A stretch of 64,000 bases of DNA from Eretmocerus hayati (GCA_029851415.1 CM056744.1:87576907-87640906), one strand, 5' to 3'. Counted from the first letter of the stretch, positions 13,255 through 24,565 are shown. Notes: a model not told the origin generated them from the sequence alone. Program-made: numbers and translations.

Positions 13255-14400
13255 CACCCTGTTCAACTTCTCGAAGCCGGGGTGGAGGCGAAAGCCGGGC
13301 ACCCGAGATATGAAGGTCGAATTCCTGGTAAACTTCTCAAAAGCGTTCGATACGGCCTCACACAAGCTACTCCTCGAAAAACTCTGTGCTCTCAACTGTT
13401 CGAAAAATGTGATCAGATTGTTTGCTAGTTACCTATTTAGCAAGACACAATCATCAAGAAGCGGTCAATTCCACTCGTAGGAGCTGTCAACATCATCCGG
13501 CGTCCCCCAATGTAGTGTGTTAAATTCTCTACGGTTCACCATTTTCATAAATAAATTGCCACGAGTACTGAGACACTGCAATCACATAATCTACGTAGAT
13601 GATACTCAGATCTATCTGCACTGTCACCAGCATGAGCTCATTGAATACGTTGGCTTGTTAAACGCTGATGCAAACAAAATATTTCAGTGGGCCCAAGATA
13701 ACTTGCTGAAATTGAACCCTTACATAACACAAGTTATCATATTCGGTGGCTCTGCTGTGAATCATGAATCACTGCCTAAAATACAAATCAACAATGTTTT
13801 GATACCATACCAGACCTCGGTCCCAGATCTTGGACTCAAGGTCAACCAAACACCAAGCTGAGATGATCGGGTCAATGCGATATCATAAAGAATACATGGT
13901 GTACTTGACGTTCTTCTATTTCATCTACATGCACTTTGGCGTGATCTCCGCCGCAGACTTGAGGAAACACTAATCTTTCCTTACTCTGATTATGGCCATG
14001 TTGTATGCAGCGATGTAAACGCCACACTATATCGCGAACTTCATCGACTATTGATTGCCAGCACTCAATCCGTGTATGGCAACCATACCACGGCGAGCAC
14101 CAATCACCCCTTTCTGACCTTCACTGGAATGGCGAAGCGTGGAAAACCACAAGAAACCTCTCACAGTCTTGCTAGCTGTCTACATTACTAGTGATGGTGA
14201 ACCCACGCCTTTTACCAACCTTTTTCCGCTGCGATTTGACAACCCCGACCTTCGTACCTCGAGCCGTCTCGTGCCCCCACCTCTTCTTCTGAAAAACCCT
14301 CAAACAACTTTTCATTTAAAGTCCTCCTACCTCACAGCATCAAAACTTTTCAACTCATCCCTCACACATATAACCTTGCAATCTGCAAATCATTAAAATT
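13255..14400 (+). pseudogene. Non-LTR retrotransposon reverse transcriptase, broken (CR1/Jockey-type)
   Basis: Remains of a non-LTR retrotransposon polymerase in several frames. Around 13325-13440 one frame reads NFSKAFDTASHKLLLEKL, matching the conserved DFSKAFDT...H..LL block, but the usual first aspartate is asparagine. A frame near 13490 gives SSGVPQCSVLNSLRFTIFIN, the usual SGVPQGSVLGPLLF block. It runs into YVDDTQIYLH at about 13588-13617, the catalytic YxDD box, then the LKLNP..TQVIIFG block. Further frames to about 14400 look like the divergent C-terminal region. Frameshifts and stops break the chain at about 13480 and 13861. The YxDDTQIY signature is typical of CR1/L2 and Jockey-related elements. 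The endonuclease half is not visible, so the copy is probably 5'-truncated. Confidence 0.85.
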
Positions 14401-14815
14401 TCTCGTGAGTGCATCGCTTTCAATAGCTGAAAACCAGGAGTATCAGGAACGAGCCTCACGCAAAGTCCGAAAGCCGCTTATACATCTTCTCCCTTCACGT
14501 TCGCTACTACGGTCTTCCTGTGACCAATACACATGTAGCGACTAATTATACTCATGTTCACTTCACACTTTTTGTTTCAATTCAATTCAAAATTCGTTCT
14601 CGCTTCTTATTGTACTGCAAAATGGGACTTCCTATACTCACTGGAGTGGAGTACTTGTTTTGTATTATATCATGAATTGCTTTCACTTTTCTACATAGAT
14701 ACTGATTAGGTTAATTCAATCTCTATCGAATTCATACTTATCTTGATTGGATTCATTCATGTGATTCTACCTCTTGTGACATCTATAACAAAGCTAATAA
14801 AGGTACTACCCCAAA
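14401..14815 (+). other. Probable 3' region of the non-LTR element
   Basis: No open frame of note. This directly follows the reverse-transcriptase remains and contains AATAAA at about 14796 just before the next element, so it could be the 3' untranslated tail of the retrotransposon. I see no poly-A tract or target duplication that would fix the boundary. Confidence 0.35.
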
Positions 14816-14823
14816 GCCCCAAT
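14816..14823. repeat. 8-bp target site duplication, left copy
   Basis: GCCCCAAT immediately before CACGATC. The identical octamer follows the element at 15574-15581. Confidence 0.85.
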
Positions 14824-15573
14824 CACGATCTTATATACAGGTCTGGGCACTCTATACAACAAACCCGTTGCGTTCCTTAATTGGGGGCTCGACAAGATGG
14901 CCGCTCAGCCAGGAGCGCTCTGATTGGTCGGCCGTGCTTGTTGGTAAACATAGCAGTCAATGCATATCAAATTAAACTAAATATTTTTTTCGATCGACAT
15001 TTGGTATTTATTCGTTTCGTAAAGGAGATTCGATGGTGATGGATAATGCAGCAATTGTATAATGAATTAGCAATCCTCAAATCATAACGAGTTTGAATGA
15101 TATGGCTGTTCAGTGCATGATAGTTGCGTTAAGCAATTAGTTTGTGGTCTACATATGATGTAGAAAACAAATTTAAAAAATTGTATATATTCGAGTCACT
15201 GACATTACTTGGAGAGTCTCTAACTGGCATGTTGTAAATACACTAAACACTCATATTTGCATATCGCCGTATTTGACAAGAGTACTACCATCATGCAACA
15301 TGGGGCATCACTTCACACTAAATTAAATAACATTAACACTCATGATCACAGCATCTTAATATGATTGACCACCTATACAATTTTTAGAGGGATTGATCGG
15401 TAGAATCTAAAAATCCAAAAACGGTTATTGTCGGCGTCGACTGCTGTGTTTACCAACAATCACGGCCGACCAATCAGAGCACTTCCTGGCTGAGCGGCCA
15501 TCTTGCCGAAATGCGACTCAAAAACGCGACAGTCTTCCCGTATGGAGTGCCCAGACCTGTACATAAGATCGTG
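14824..15573. mobile_element. 750-bp non-autonomous element with 130-bp inverted repeats and 8-bp TSD
   Basis: The left end CACGATCTTATATACAGG and the right end read in reverse (CACGATCTTATGTACAGG) begin inverted repeats that continue for about 130 bp. They include the shared blocks GGTCTGGGCACTC, CAAGATGGCCGCTCAGCCAG and GCTCTGATTGGTCGGCCGTG, and end at TTGTTGGTAAACA. Both sides carry the octamer GCCCCAAT. Eight-base duplications are characteristic of hAT and P superfamilies; the CA start and GC-rich target are compatible with P. The 490-bp interior is AT-rich and non-coding, so the copy depended on a transposase made elsewhere. The superfamily assignment is inference. Confidence 0.85.
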
Positions 15574-15581
15574 GCCCCAAT
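15574..15581. repeat. 8-bp target site duplication, right copy
   Basis: GCCCCAAT directly after GATCGTG, matching 14816-14823. Confidence 0.85.
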
Positions 15582-16209
15582 AAATGCTGCATCAATCAGT
15601 CATTCCCATAAAAACCTCCGAGTGCGCATAAGGAGTATACCACCTCTATAAGCTTTTGAATTGTATGTATTCTGAATAATTCCACTCCAATGTATCCTCT
15701 CTGTTCTTATTTCCGAAATTCTCATAGTACCGCCACTGAATTTGATGATGATTCATAACTCTCCTCGCACTGATATATCCATTCGACCCTCAAACAGGGT
15801 AACCAGGGTTTATCCTCCGCCCTCAATGAATCTGAATCAGTCAATCGATTACTCATTCGCTCACCAAACTGCTCTTTTAGCTAATCATGTACCTACCTTG
15901 GGATCATTTTCTTCTTTTCGCTCACCCCGCCTAATCTTATTCTGACTCGCTCATTGACTCGCTTCCTCATCATTAAATCATCGCCACTCGCCTTCTTACC
16001 TATCTAGTCACTCATTCACGCATTCAAGCAAGCATTTGAGCACGAGTACATGCGGGATCAAACACACACATACGCCCACACCCTGTAGCATTTGAGAAAA
16101 TGCCAAGATCTTATGTACGGTGTAGCCATGCCCATAGTTTTGATCTAACGAGTGATCAAGAAAAAATATAACATCTGTTCAGAATAACAATGACAATGTA
16201 GGATGATGT
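15582..16209. other. No recognisable gene
   Basis: Short low-complexity stretch rich in CTCAT and TCACTC-like sequence (about 15900-16030). No domain or repeat boundary seen. Confidence 0.5.
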
Positions 16210-16760
16210 GGTGGTGCAGATCGAGGACTAGTAGAAGTTGAGAAAAGCCTTATAATGGGACGCATCTCATGAGACTATGAACTAACCAGGAGAGGTCACC
16301 ACATCCGGATCACGGATTTGGCTGAAACTTTGGTAATAGTCTTTTTTTAATGCCAAAAGATGAAACCTAAAATTATAGACCCTAACGCTCAAGCATTCCC
16401 GAGCAACAGCCAAGGACATTAGCATTGCAGGTATACCTATATGTATAATTTTCAACATGGGCCCATATGTACAATGCCATTGCCTGAAGATGTAGCTCGG
16501 AAACGCTTGAGCGTTAGGGTCTATAATTTTGGATATCGTCTTTTTGTGCTAAAAGAAGACTATTCCCAGAGTTTCAGCCAAATCCGTGATCCGGATGTGA
16601 TGACCTCTCCTGGTAAGCAATTTCGTGTGTCACATGAATGTGCGGTTGCTACTGGTGTTTGGTGCTCGTAAATCAGCGAGCATCAGAGATCCAAACATAA
16701 CTCGAACGGAACAGAGATATCCCTAGAATTTTCTCTAGAATGATGACACAATTCTAAACA
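16210..16760. repeat. Dispersed repeat, copy 1 (split by a MITE)
   Basis: The flanks of the MITE at 16286-16613 align with 18150-18380. Shared landmarks are GTTGAGAAA, GAGACTATG, TGCGGTTGCTA, TTGGTGCTCG/CTGGCGCTCG, AGCGAGCA/AGCAAGCA and GATGACACAATTCT. The two copies are in the same orientation about 1.6-1.9 kb apart. Neither has a clear coding frame. They could be a dispersed transposon fragment or flanks of an old tandem duplication. Confidence 0.65.
16286..16613. mobile_element. 328-bp MITE with TAA target duplication (PIF/Harbinger-like)
   Basis: Long inverted arms: the left starts CCAGGAGAGGTCACCACATC and the right in reverse starts CCAGGAGAGGTCATCACATC. Both continue through GGATCACGGATTTGGCTGAA and AATTATAGACCCTAACGCTC for about 115 bp. 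TAA lies on both sides (16283-16285 and 16614-16616). The related copy at 18150-18380 lacks the insert and runs GACTATGTACAGAGCAATG where this copy runs GACTATGAACTAA, then the element, then TAAGCAATT. That empty site fixes the boundaries. TWA duplications are typical of PIF/Harbinger MITEs; that assignment is inferred from TSD alone. Confidence 0.85.
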
Positions 16761-16879
16761 TTCCGCCTACTTTGGTCAGTTTAACCAGTGATTACAAGGA
16801 GTGATGACTAAGGCTTAAGATGGAAGTAAACTAAGATGAACCGATGACTTATAACTGGAACTGCTAGGCGTAATATACC

Positions 16880-17556
16880 CTAATGAGAGCCAAGACACAT
16901 CTGATATATGTTAAACACGGTGAGATATTGCGACAAAATTTGAATCAGATGAAAGTTTCCATGACACGAGGTGTCTAGCCGGAGCGCGACACCCATTATG
17001 GAACAATGCACGATGACTTGTTCTAAGGATTCTTTGACAGACCATACTTGCAAGGAAGACTGTGACGGAGCTGTGCCCGTTAAATAGGTATTTGCCAAGA
17101 TATCTCGATAGAGCGCAGAATCCGATAACTCGATTCCACGTGCTGTGGTGTCTTGACGAGTGTCAAGACTGTATGAGATCTGAAAGCAGCTAGGAATTTT
17201 GAAGGCTTCCAAAATCGTCTGATCCTGTACATAAGCCCGGGCAAACCCAACATCCGTAGGTAGCCTTATCACAGTAGAGAGGTTGGATTGCAGGTGATAT
17301 GTCAGACAGCCTTATAGTGTTGCACTAGAACCAAGCGATGCATAGCAGCCATGTTGATAATGTAAACAAACTGCCAGTTGATGTCTATCTCTCCCTCCCC
17401 GTACCTGTAACATACGTTATCATGCTTTGTGGTAATGCGATATTCTGCACCAATAGAGATGAATTCCACGTTGATAACTGCTATTGTGCTTGATGCTGCT
17501 GCAAAACCGCTGGTCATGAGAAGAACGTTCCACAATTTGTAAATAATACTGATCAT
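16880..17556 (-). CDS. Hypothetical two-piece coding region with a possible signal peptide
   Basis: Not recognised. On the minus strand an 84-codon frame (17556-17302) begins with a hydrophobic stretch resembling a signal peptide (MISIIYKLWNVLLMT) and continues with GAEYRITTKHDN and DINWQFVYIINMAA. A second frame of about 130 codons lies immediately downstream (to 16880) and is open from about 17310, in a different frame. It ends ...NIYQMCLGSH. The two could be one gene with a frameshift or a small intron, but I find no clean GT-AG pair joining them. The pair sits between the two copies of the 16.2/18.2-kb repeat. It could be a decayed secreted-protein gene or chance frames. Confidence 0.25.
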
Positions 17557-18149
17557 TCTTGATCTTGGAGGATGGGATTCTTTTAACGGGAGGGAAATAC
17601 TTTCATGAGATGTTGAATACTAATGTATTTACGACATTTTGTCGACTAACAGTCGACCCTTTATGCTATATGTACATTTGGAAATCTATTCTATGACAGC
17701 TAACACAATTTCGACAGTAATTCTACATCAGATATTTTATACTATAGTTTGTGGGATGTAAGATCGTAGTATCCAACATCTCATGAGAATGTTCGACTCT
17801 TATTACTTTTTCCTCCAAGGCCAAAACAAATCAGTACTATCTGTCAATTAGCGAGGGCAAGAAGCCTATTTTGGCATTTGTCTCATAATCTGGGTAGCAA
17901 TCATGTTCCTACGTCTCAAACGCCGCGTTTACTGCGAAGAATGAGAGGGTGGTGATCTAAGCAAACCAGGAGCCTTATTGTTTCGAATCACCACTCAACC
18001 ACTGCACAGTTATACTCACATCGCCACTGTACGAAATGAGCTACTCAATATAACGGTCGAAACGCTTTCAAACTGTACTGCTCCGATTTTACTGCCACTG
18101 ATGTTACCCGCACTTGGAGGGACAAGTGTCCCAAACGATGATGATGACG
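17557..18149. other. No recognisable gene
   Basis: AT-rich sequence with a short GTCGACTAACAGTCGAC palindrome near 17641. No frame with recognisable content. Confidence 0.5.
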
Positions 18150-18380
18150 TCATAGTGTAGAAATCACGTAAGTTGAGAAAGTCCTCATGATGAGTCTAAT
18201 GCCACGAGACTATGTACAGAGCAATGTAGCCTGTCGCACAAGAATGCGGTTGCTATTGATGTCTGGCGCTCGCGGATTAGCAAGCAATAGAGATCTTAAA
18301 TGACCTAAATTCTCGCGGTTGTAAGAGTTGTTCGAATGATTAACCATCTCTAAAGAGATGACACAATTCTGAACATCACT
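18150..18380. repeat. Dispersed repeat, copy 2 (empty site for the 16286 MITE)
   Basis: Direct-orientation relative of 16210-16760, running uninterrupted through the position where the other copy holds a MITE. Landmarks are GTTGAGAAAGTCC, GAGACTATGTACAGAG, TGCGGTTGCTATTG, GGCGCTCGCGG and GATGACACAATTCTGAACATC. Confidence 0.65.
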
Positions 18381-19149
18381 CTCAATGTGCCAGGAGTCAT
18401 TAAATTTGTCGTCGGAGCACCCTCAATCATCATCTATCCAACTATTCTAATGAAAGAAGTGATGTTTCACCGATGTCTGAACCTCCACTTAGTCATTCCT
18501 GATATGCAATTTGACTTTCGCCTCGTAAGTAGCGTTTTAGTCATCATTCGTCACGAATCAATGTACTCGACCCCTCACCGTGGTTTCGTAGCCACTGTCC
18601 AAAATCCATTCGGGTTGCGGCACTACACATGCTTAGATCCCGCTTCATCAAGGCTCACCAAGAGTATACACATAGAGCGTGAACTCGTTGCGGCATGACT
18701 GCGTATATGTACAAGCACTGCCCCGCCGCCACCACCGACTCACCGACGGGAATCAGCGCGAGTCGATGCACCGCCCGACCTGCACCAGCGACCGCACGTC
18801 TGATGGATGGACAGCAACAGCTCAACCGCGTGAAATCAATTTGTAACCAACCGAAAGTGGGAGACAGAGTGGGAGAAAGCAGCGCACTGCGTTGCTATGT
18901 ATCAGAGTGGGTAAAATTTAGCATCCAATGGAATCATGCGACAGACCTTACTCTCGAAATGAGCCCGCTCATCGAATTTCCGACAGACAATTTTATTCTC
19001 TACCATAACGTTGGCATGTAACAAAAACCGTTAGGAAGGCCGATTGAATTCTAGTCTAATCGTCATCACCGAACAGCGCTGAACTTGATCCATGACATGT
19101 TGGTTTGTTGCCAATCAGTGACGAGTTGAACAAATCGATATCTGAGAGT
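18381..19149. other. No recognisable gene
   Basis: Two overlapping-end frames of 103 and 108 codons (18387-18698, 18695-19021) are open on the plus strand, but neither shows a known motif, and the second is locally GC-rich with low-complexity Ala/Arg/Thr content. I treat them as unproven. Confidence 0.4.
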
Positions 19150-19572
19150 GAAAAGGAACTATCTCAAATCGTATGACTCAAAAGCAACTATCTGTAAATA
19201 TGTGGTTGAAAGGAACTATCTGAAAATTTTTGGTTGCAAAGAACTATCTCGATTTGTCTGATTTAAAAGAAACTATCTGAAAATGTCTGGTTAAAAATGA
19301 ACTATCTGTGAATTTCTGGTTTCAAAAAAACTATGTGATAGTTCTTTTTATACCAGAAATTCACAGAAAGTTCCTTCCTAGACCAAGAATTTTCAAATAG
19401 TTCCTTCCAAATCAGACAAATTCAGATGATTCTTTCCAACCAAAAATGTATAGATGGTTCCTTTTAAACCAGAATCTCACAGATAGTCCCTTTCTGAAAC
19501 AAAAATTTTCAGATAGTTCCATTCAACTCTTACAATTCTCAATAATTCCCTTCAGCCAAAAATTTATAGATA

Positions 19573-20339
19573 CAGTACTCTCCGCTTAATGTGATCACAT
19601 CGGGACAAGAAATTTTGATTCTAATAAGCGGATGATTCTAATACCCGGACAAGATATATTATCATCAATTCACGTTAATTATGGAAGTATAGCTAAGAAA
19701 CATGGAATTTCCATCATCACTGAACTCATTTCATTAGTGAAAGGTAAAATATTGGCATTCTGTACAATCGTCAACAAAACACGAAAAATCACCTGCGCTA
19801 TCTTATTTGGAAAAAAAATTTATTTCTCTTTTCCACTTCTTTTCCTCTTCCGATTTTCATTGACATTATTCAATGCATCACTCTCGATTTCTTTTTTCGA
19901 CTTCAACAGCTTACTGAGCGAAGATTGGGGAATCGCAAGCTGTAACGCAGCATCCCGCTGACTCGTGGCTTTTGGTAAAATAACATATTTTGCGAACAGT
20001 TGCAATCTTTCGTTCACACTGAGATCGGCTCGCTTGCTCATTTTGGCGAATGTTTAGAACAGAGTCGCGATCAGACAAAGACTGAGACGGAAAGATACTA
20101 CATGATGTATACTAGTGTAGATAGTGTGAATATATCGTCAATAAAACGCCTTTCTTGCTTTGTAAATATTCCAACTAGCTCGCGAAGTGGACTTGGCGTG
20201 ATCCCATTAACCGAAATTTTGAGCACAGTTTCCGATGAATTTTACGTTGGTCAATATACAAGCGGGTCGGGACCAGCAGTTCTGATCACAATAAACGAAT
20301 GATTCTATTATCCGTGATCACATTAAGCGGAAAGTACTG
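19573..20339 (-). mobile_element. pogo-like DNA transposon, internally deleted
   Basis: The left end is CAGTACTCTCCGCTTAATGT and the right end in reverse is CAGTACTTTCCGCTTAATGT; both go on GATCAC. TA flanks both sides (19571-19572, 20340-20341). CAGT ends and a TA target are typical of the pogo/Tigger branch of Tc1/mariner. At 767 bp the copy keeps only the N-terminal part of the transposase (see 19820-20041) and lacks any DDE catalytic region. It inserted into the minisatellite, whose units resume directly on each side. Confidence 0.9.
19820..20041 (-). pseudogene. pogo-type transposase N-terminus (helix-turn-helix only)
   Basis: A 73-codon frame starting MSKRADLSVNERLQLF. It reads as the N-terminal Psq/CENP-B-like helix-turn-helix of pogo transposases: LSVNERLQL (helix 1), QRDAALQLAIPQSSLSKLLK (helices 2-3, recognition helix near residues 38-48), and a basic tail RKRKRSGKEK before the stop. 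Family members continue for 350-500 residues with a second helix-turn-helix and a DDE domain, all missing here. It can at most bind DNA. It lies between the two terminal inverted repeats of the host element, which supports the identification. Confidence 0.8.
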
Positions 20340-20428
20340 TAGTTGCTTTCTGAAACTGAAGATTTCAGATAGTTCCTTCTAAATCAGACGAATTCAGATA
20401 GTTCCTTCCAAGTAAACATCTTTAGATA

Positions 20429-21263
20429 CCGTCACATTGGGTAGTTTTGGTACGATTTCGTTACTTTTTATCTCGTTCGGCTCGGCATTTTAACATGCAT
20501 TGACAAAACCTACATCAATTAGTAGTCAATCCAAAGCTTACAGTCTCAGCTTCCGATTGATGGGCTACAAAGTTCAATTTGATGTGTCTAAGCCGGAGTT
20601 ATCAGCAGTTGAAGAAGTGTACCAAAGTTAGACCCCAATGGGGCAACTTTGGTACTCTTACAGGATATCTCAATTCTACCCACCACCATGCGAGTGAATT
20701 AATTTTAATCATTCAGAAGTTTTATTTTAAGCTGTTTGAAACATTTCAAAACCTCATAGACCATCACTCGACCCAAGATGAGATGGAAAGAAGCTGTCAT
20801 AGGAAGGCGTACTGGAGTTACCCTATCCCCATGCTTCTTACCTAGAGTGGGGTAACTTTGGTACACTTCTTCATGGTTTTTTCTTTGTTTCTCATTCATC
20901 AAAATCCCAAATGCCTCAAGTACCCCAATCTAACGATGGTTTCTTCGATGTGATGATATATGTGGTCGAAATGTAGCATTATTCATCCGTAGTTCGTTCG
21001 GGAACAGTTCTTGCCAGGTTTTTAACTGGACCACTCACGTATCGATGCTAAATCACCCTTTGGATGAAGAGCTTCAATAAGCAACTACAATCATTTACGC
21101 GGGATCTACGGTGGCTCAACGAACTGTTCATGCGTGTGTCAAGAGGGGAGAATAAGTTCCAGAGCAATACAATCATTCACCTTGCCGGACGCAGCTTTGA
21201 AAGTCATTTATCGAAGGTATACCACTGTTGCACCCACTGTACTAATGTTACCCAATTTGACGG
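20429..21263. mobile_element. 835-bp TA-flanked MITE with internal copies of its end motif
   Basis: The left end CCGTCACATTGGGTAGTTTT and the right end in reverse CCGTCAAATTGGGTAACATT form about 25 bp of inverted repeat, followed by GGTAC/AGTAC. TA is on both sides (20427-20428, 21264-21265). Inside, variants of GGGGTAACTTTGGTAC occur again at about 20638-20658 and 20847-20867, so the end motif is repeated internally. It interrupts the same minisatellite as the pogo-like copy just upstream. No coding region. Confidence 0.75.
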
Positions 21264-21399
21264 TAGTTCCTTTTACAAAATTTTTTAGATAGTTCCTTTC
21301 AAGTTTTACGATTTCAGATATTTCCTCTTTACTCTGAGCCATCGAAATTCCTGTTCTTTTGACGGAGTTTGTTCATCTAGGCCATATGATTTGACAACA

Positions 21400-21790
21400 A
21401 AGCGTGAATTTCGATTCCAAGAACGTACCAGCAATAGAGATATTTCTACGTGCAAAGATTCGAAAGATCATTGGGCTATTTTTAGGACTCACAGTTCATT
21501 ATAGCCGTTCATCGAAAATTTTTTGTGAACTCTGCCCTAACGGATCAACTCTCGAAGAAGAACACTCCCTCCGTTTAGAATTCGGAAGAGGACATAGCCT
21601 TCTATTCTCCAAAGGAAGGTATTTGCTCATAAGTCTTTTTAGCTCATCCTGATTTCAACCGTTCTCTTTTTGTGCACACCGATGCGTCCACCACAGCTCT
21701 TGGAATACATTCCTTTCAAGGCGATACAGGCCGAAATTTACCTGTAGCATGAGCGTCAAGGATGGTGAACGATTCTGAGCAATCGCGCTT
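21400..21790 (+). pseudogene. Ty3/gypsy-like pol fragment (RT connection and RNase H start)
   Basis: One frame gives IRKIIGLFLGLTVHYSRSSK (about 21455-21515), the L.sFLGL..YYRrFI block that follows the reverse transcriptase of gypsy elements. After a frameshift the next frame gives AHPDFNRSLFVHTDASTTAL (about 21635-21700), the PDF..pF.L.TDAS..a.G start of RNase H, then GRNLPVA and ASR. Stops and frame changes make it a pseudogene. The catalytic RT boxes upstream are not visible. It may belong with the integrase remains at 24.9-25.5 kb on the same strand. Confidence 0.7.
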
Positions 21791-21799
21791 CGCAGAAGC

Positions 21800-24565
21800 G
21801 CTTGCATTGTCGGGTGTTGCCTTCAACACTCACCATTGATGAAATATTTGTTCAAAAGTTCTTCCACATTCATAACCGACTCGCGAGCCTTAGTACGGTC
21901 AAATATTCCGAAGAAATGAGACATTATTTCCGTCTTATTATATAAATTGAATTTCCGATTGTGCATCGTGTCGTCAGATTTGATCTGAATATAGCTACCG
22001 TGTCACAAAATCCTGTCGATGTAACGCAAGATGAAAGTACAAGATGATATCCTGATATTGACAAAATTGAGTAATGGGACTTGGACACGGATGCATTATT
22101 ATAGGTTTGCTGTGAAATTCTGGAGTCTTGACTCGGCTGACCGATAACAAGGAGAGAATTTGACATTTGTATACGGAGTACAGGTCATTCGTCCCTGTTC
22201 CGGTTGCCCCAATGGGCGTGGGGCAGCGATATGCTATGCCAGCGAGTCAGCTCAGGGAGAAGTCAATCCCAAGCCACAAGTGGTCCAAGAATGATTCATC
22301 CCTCCTCTTAAGAGGATGAAGTACCCTCGTGGGTTATCAGGTGGGCTCGTGCTAGTTGGCTTATTCTAAGTGTAGATGGCGACACTTAGAATGAGCACCT
22401 CGTTTGTGATTTTCCATTGTTGGCAGCACTGAGGTCTTGCCACGAGTCCCCAACAAAGACGAGTTGCTCGAACAAAAGTCTGCGCTCAAAAGCTGAGACA
22501 ATATATGTTGATACACGTAGCAATCAGCATTGCAACGTGATCAAGTGATGAAGTCACGCTCAGAAGCGTGAACTATTATAGTTGTGATCCACTTGAGCTT
22601 CGACCGATGCCGATTCGGTCGAGTTTCGACTGATTCTCGCCGGTCAATTTGCCGCGGGTCTGAAGTCAGTCGATTTCGATCGAACCGCCCCAAAATTCAT
22701 TCGAACTAGTGTGGTTCAACAGTCGAGGCTTCGACAGGCAAAGTCAGGCAAAGTCGGTCGGAAAGATTTGGAGAGTGAATAATATCAAACTCTCTTCATA
22801 AAGAGAAGGTATTTGCAATCAATACATCCACGCTCACAAACGTACGTATAAGTAACTTGAAAATATTCCTCAAAAGGAGCAATCCTTTTCCAAGTTGTTG
22901 GGATGAATTCAGGAATTCATGTTTGCATGTAATAGTATGTTCACTTTCACAAACGTGGATAGTTTTGGAATACACTCAGCTCCTTTTTAATCAAAACGAA
23001 TCCACAAATTCTCGCCTTTACATTCAATATATTCACCTCAAAAAAGTCAAACTTTTCCAAATCAAGGTGGATTCATGAATTCTCTCCTTGCCTTTCGGTA
23101 TGAATTTCACGCTCAGGAACATGGATAATTTGGAAACACTCTTCAATAATAGTGAATCAGTACTGGAGTAAATTTTTCATAGCCAATATGAATTCAAAAA
23201 TCCATGTCGACTGCAAAAGTATCAACCAGACATTCTTCAACAAGAACAAGATTTTGATTCACACTGTCTCAAAACTTCTGATCACAACCAGAAAGTCATC
23301 ATTCTTTGAGACTTGCCATTGGACAGTTTTGAAGTTAATGTCCAAAAACAAGAACAGGCCTTGCGCTCTCTTGGAAACCAGGTTGGTTCGCATCAATAGA
23401 TGACCATCTGCTCCCATATTCATCAATATGTACTAATTTACTCTTTGAATAGTGATGTAAAAGCAATAAATTGACATCTATAATCAGAACTAATCAAACT
23501 CGCAGTACAAGTACTTACATCAACCATTAGTGGGGAAAAGTGGATTATTCTATGGAAATAGAACCAACAAAATAGAGCTATCAAAGACATCTCGACTCGT
23601 TCCTAGGAACCTTAGAAACTACTGAGAATTCAAACTCTCTCTACGATTCTTCGCCATGAGTGCATACTCATCTTTCATTCACACTCGGGAAGTCTAAGAA
23701 TGGTAAATGGAATTTCCAAGATTTGCAAATGCCTCAAAGGGGATGATCAAATACTCAGAGACCAAGAGTAAAGACAGAGACAAAGTTCGAGGTTGATATC
23801 ACTTGCGGATATTGAAGAACAATGATCAGCAACACCACTGTAATAGTTTGTAGATGATCATTCCAGTTTGCAAACCGTAGACCATAATTTTTACAATATT
23901 TTGAATCCAAAAAAAGCGTCAATGCGTCCTTATTTGAATATTTGGGTGGGTATTTCTAGACTGACACAAGGGAGTCCATACCATAATATAGGGAAAACAT
24001 GCAGTATTGCAACGTCACCCATGCCGTCAGGATACAACCAAGAAGCTCCACTTTGGTCTCACTAATTTCCAAGAAGACGTGCACCCCTCCGACACAATGA
24101 ATTTCCAGAATCTGGACTATACTTTTGTTATTCTGATGAATAACAAAGTTGTGCTTGGAGAAGGCCGGGGCATTTCGGAGAGACCTGTTTTCGTCCTCCA
24201 TGCTGCTGCCCGTTTGCGAGGGAACCTGCAGCACATCCCCGGCGCACACACAATACCCAACACTCACTCATGCACTCTTGCACGACCACAATACTCTAAT
24301 TTTCCACCGGGAAGTCACGATTCTTCCACGATACGCCGGCTACGAGGCACTTGTGGCATGCGGAGATGCGGGAGAGCCGCAGTCTGTCTGCTAGCAGCCG
24401 ACGGCCCCCCGCAGCTCGCCGTGCTGCCAATCGATGCAGTACAATTCTCGAATTTGGAATGCAAAATATTTGTGCTTGTACTACCATCATCGCAGTCCTA
24501 GAACTGCGCTTCCAAAATTTATCGGATTAATTCGAGATTTTGGCCAGAGATAGATAAAAACTGTA
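21800..24565. other. Unassigned, possibly decayed LTR retrotransposon
   Basis: No recognisable gene. A short hairpin (ATTCTAAGTGT...ACACTTAGAAT, 22364-22393) is present. Diverged units of about 165-170 bp seem to recur around 22830-23140 (TTTTCCAAGTTGTTGGGATG against TTTTCCAAATCAAGGTGGATTC). A GC-richer stretch at 24170-24490 is open in two plus frames but carries no domain. Its position between gypsy-like RNase H and integrase pieces suggests old retrotransposon DNA with insertions. Confidence 0.35.

Larger units (their letters stand above)
19150..21330. repeat. Diverged inverted minisatellite (GGAACTATCTGAAAATTTCTGG unit), interrupted twice
   Basis: About 33-36-bp units of the form GGAACTATCTGAAAAT...TGGTT repeat from 19155 to about 19330. 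The array then flips at about 19330-19350 and continues as the reverse complement (TTCAGATAGTTCCTTCCAA) to 19572. The same units resume at 20342-20426 and 21266-21320, on the far side of two inserted elements (19573-20339 and 20429-21263). The array as a whole is an old head-to-head palindrome whose units differ from each other at many positions. Confidence 0.8.

Noticed and set aside
13517..13861. Treating the YVDDTQIY frame as a functional 114-aa gene
   Set aside because: It is the middle of a reverse transcriptase with related blocks in other frames before and after, so it is a fragment of a broken element.
14824..14950. Possible LTR (repeat at both ends of 14.8-15.6 kb)
   Set aside because: The two copies are inverted, not direct, so they are terminal inverted repeats of a DNA element.
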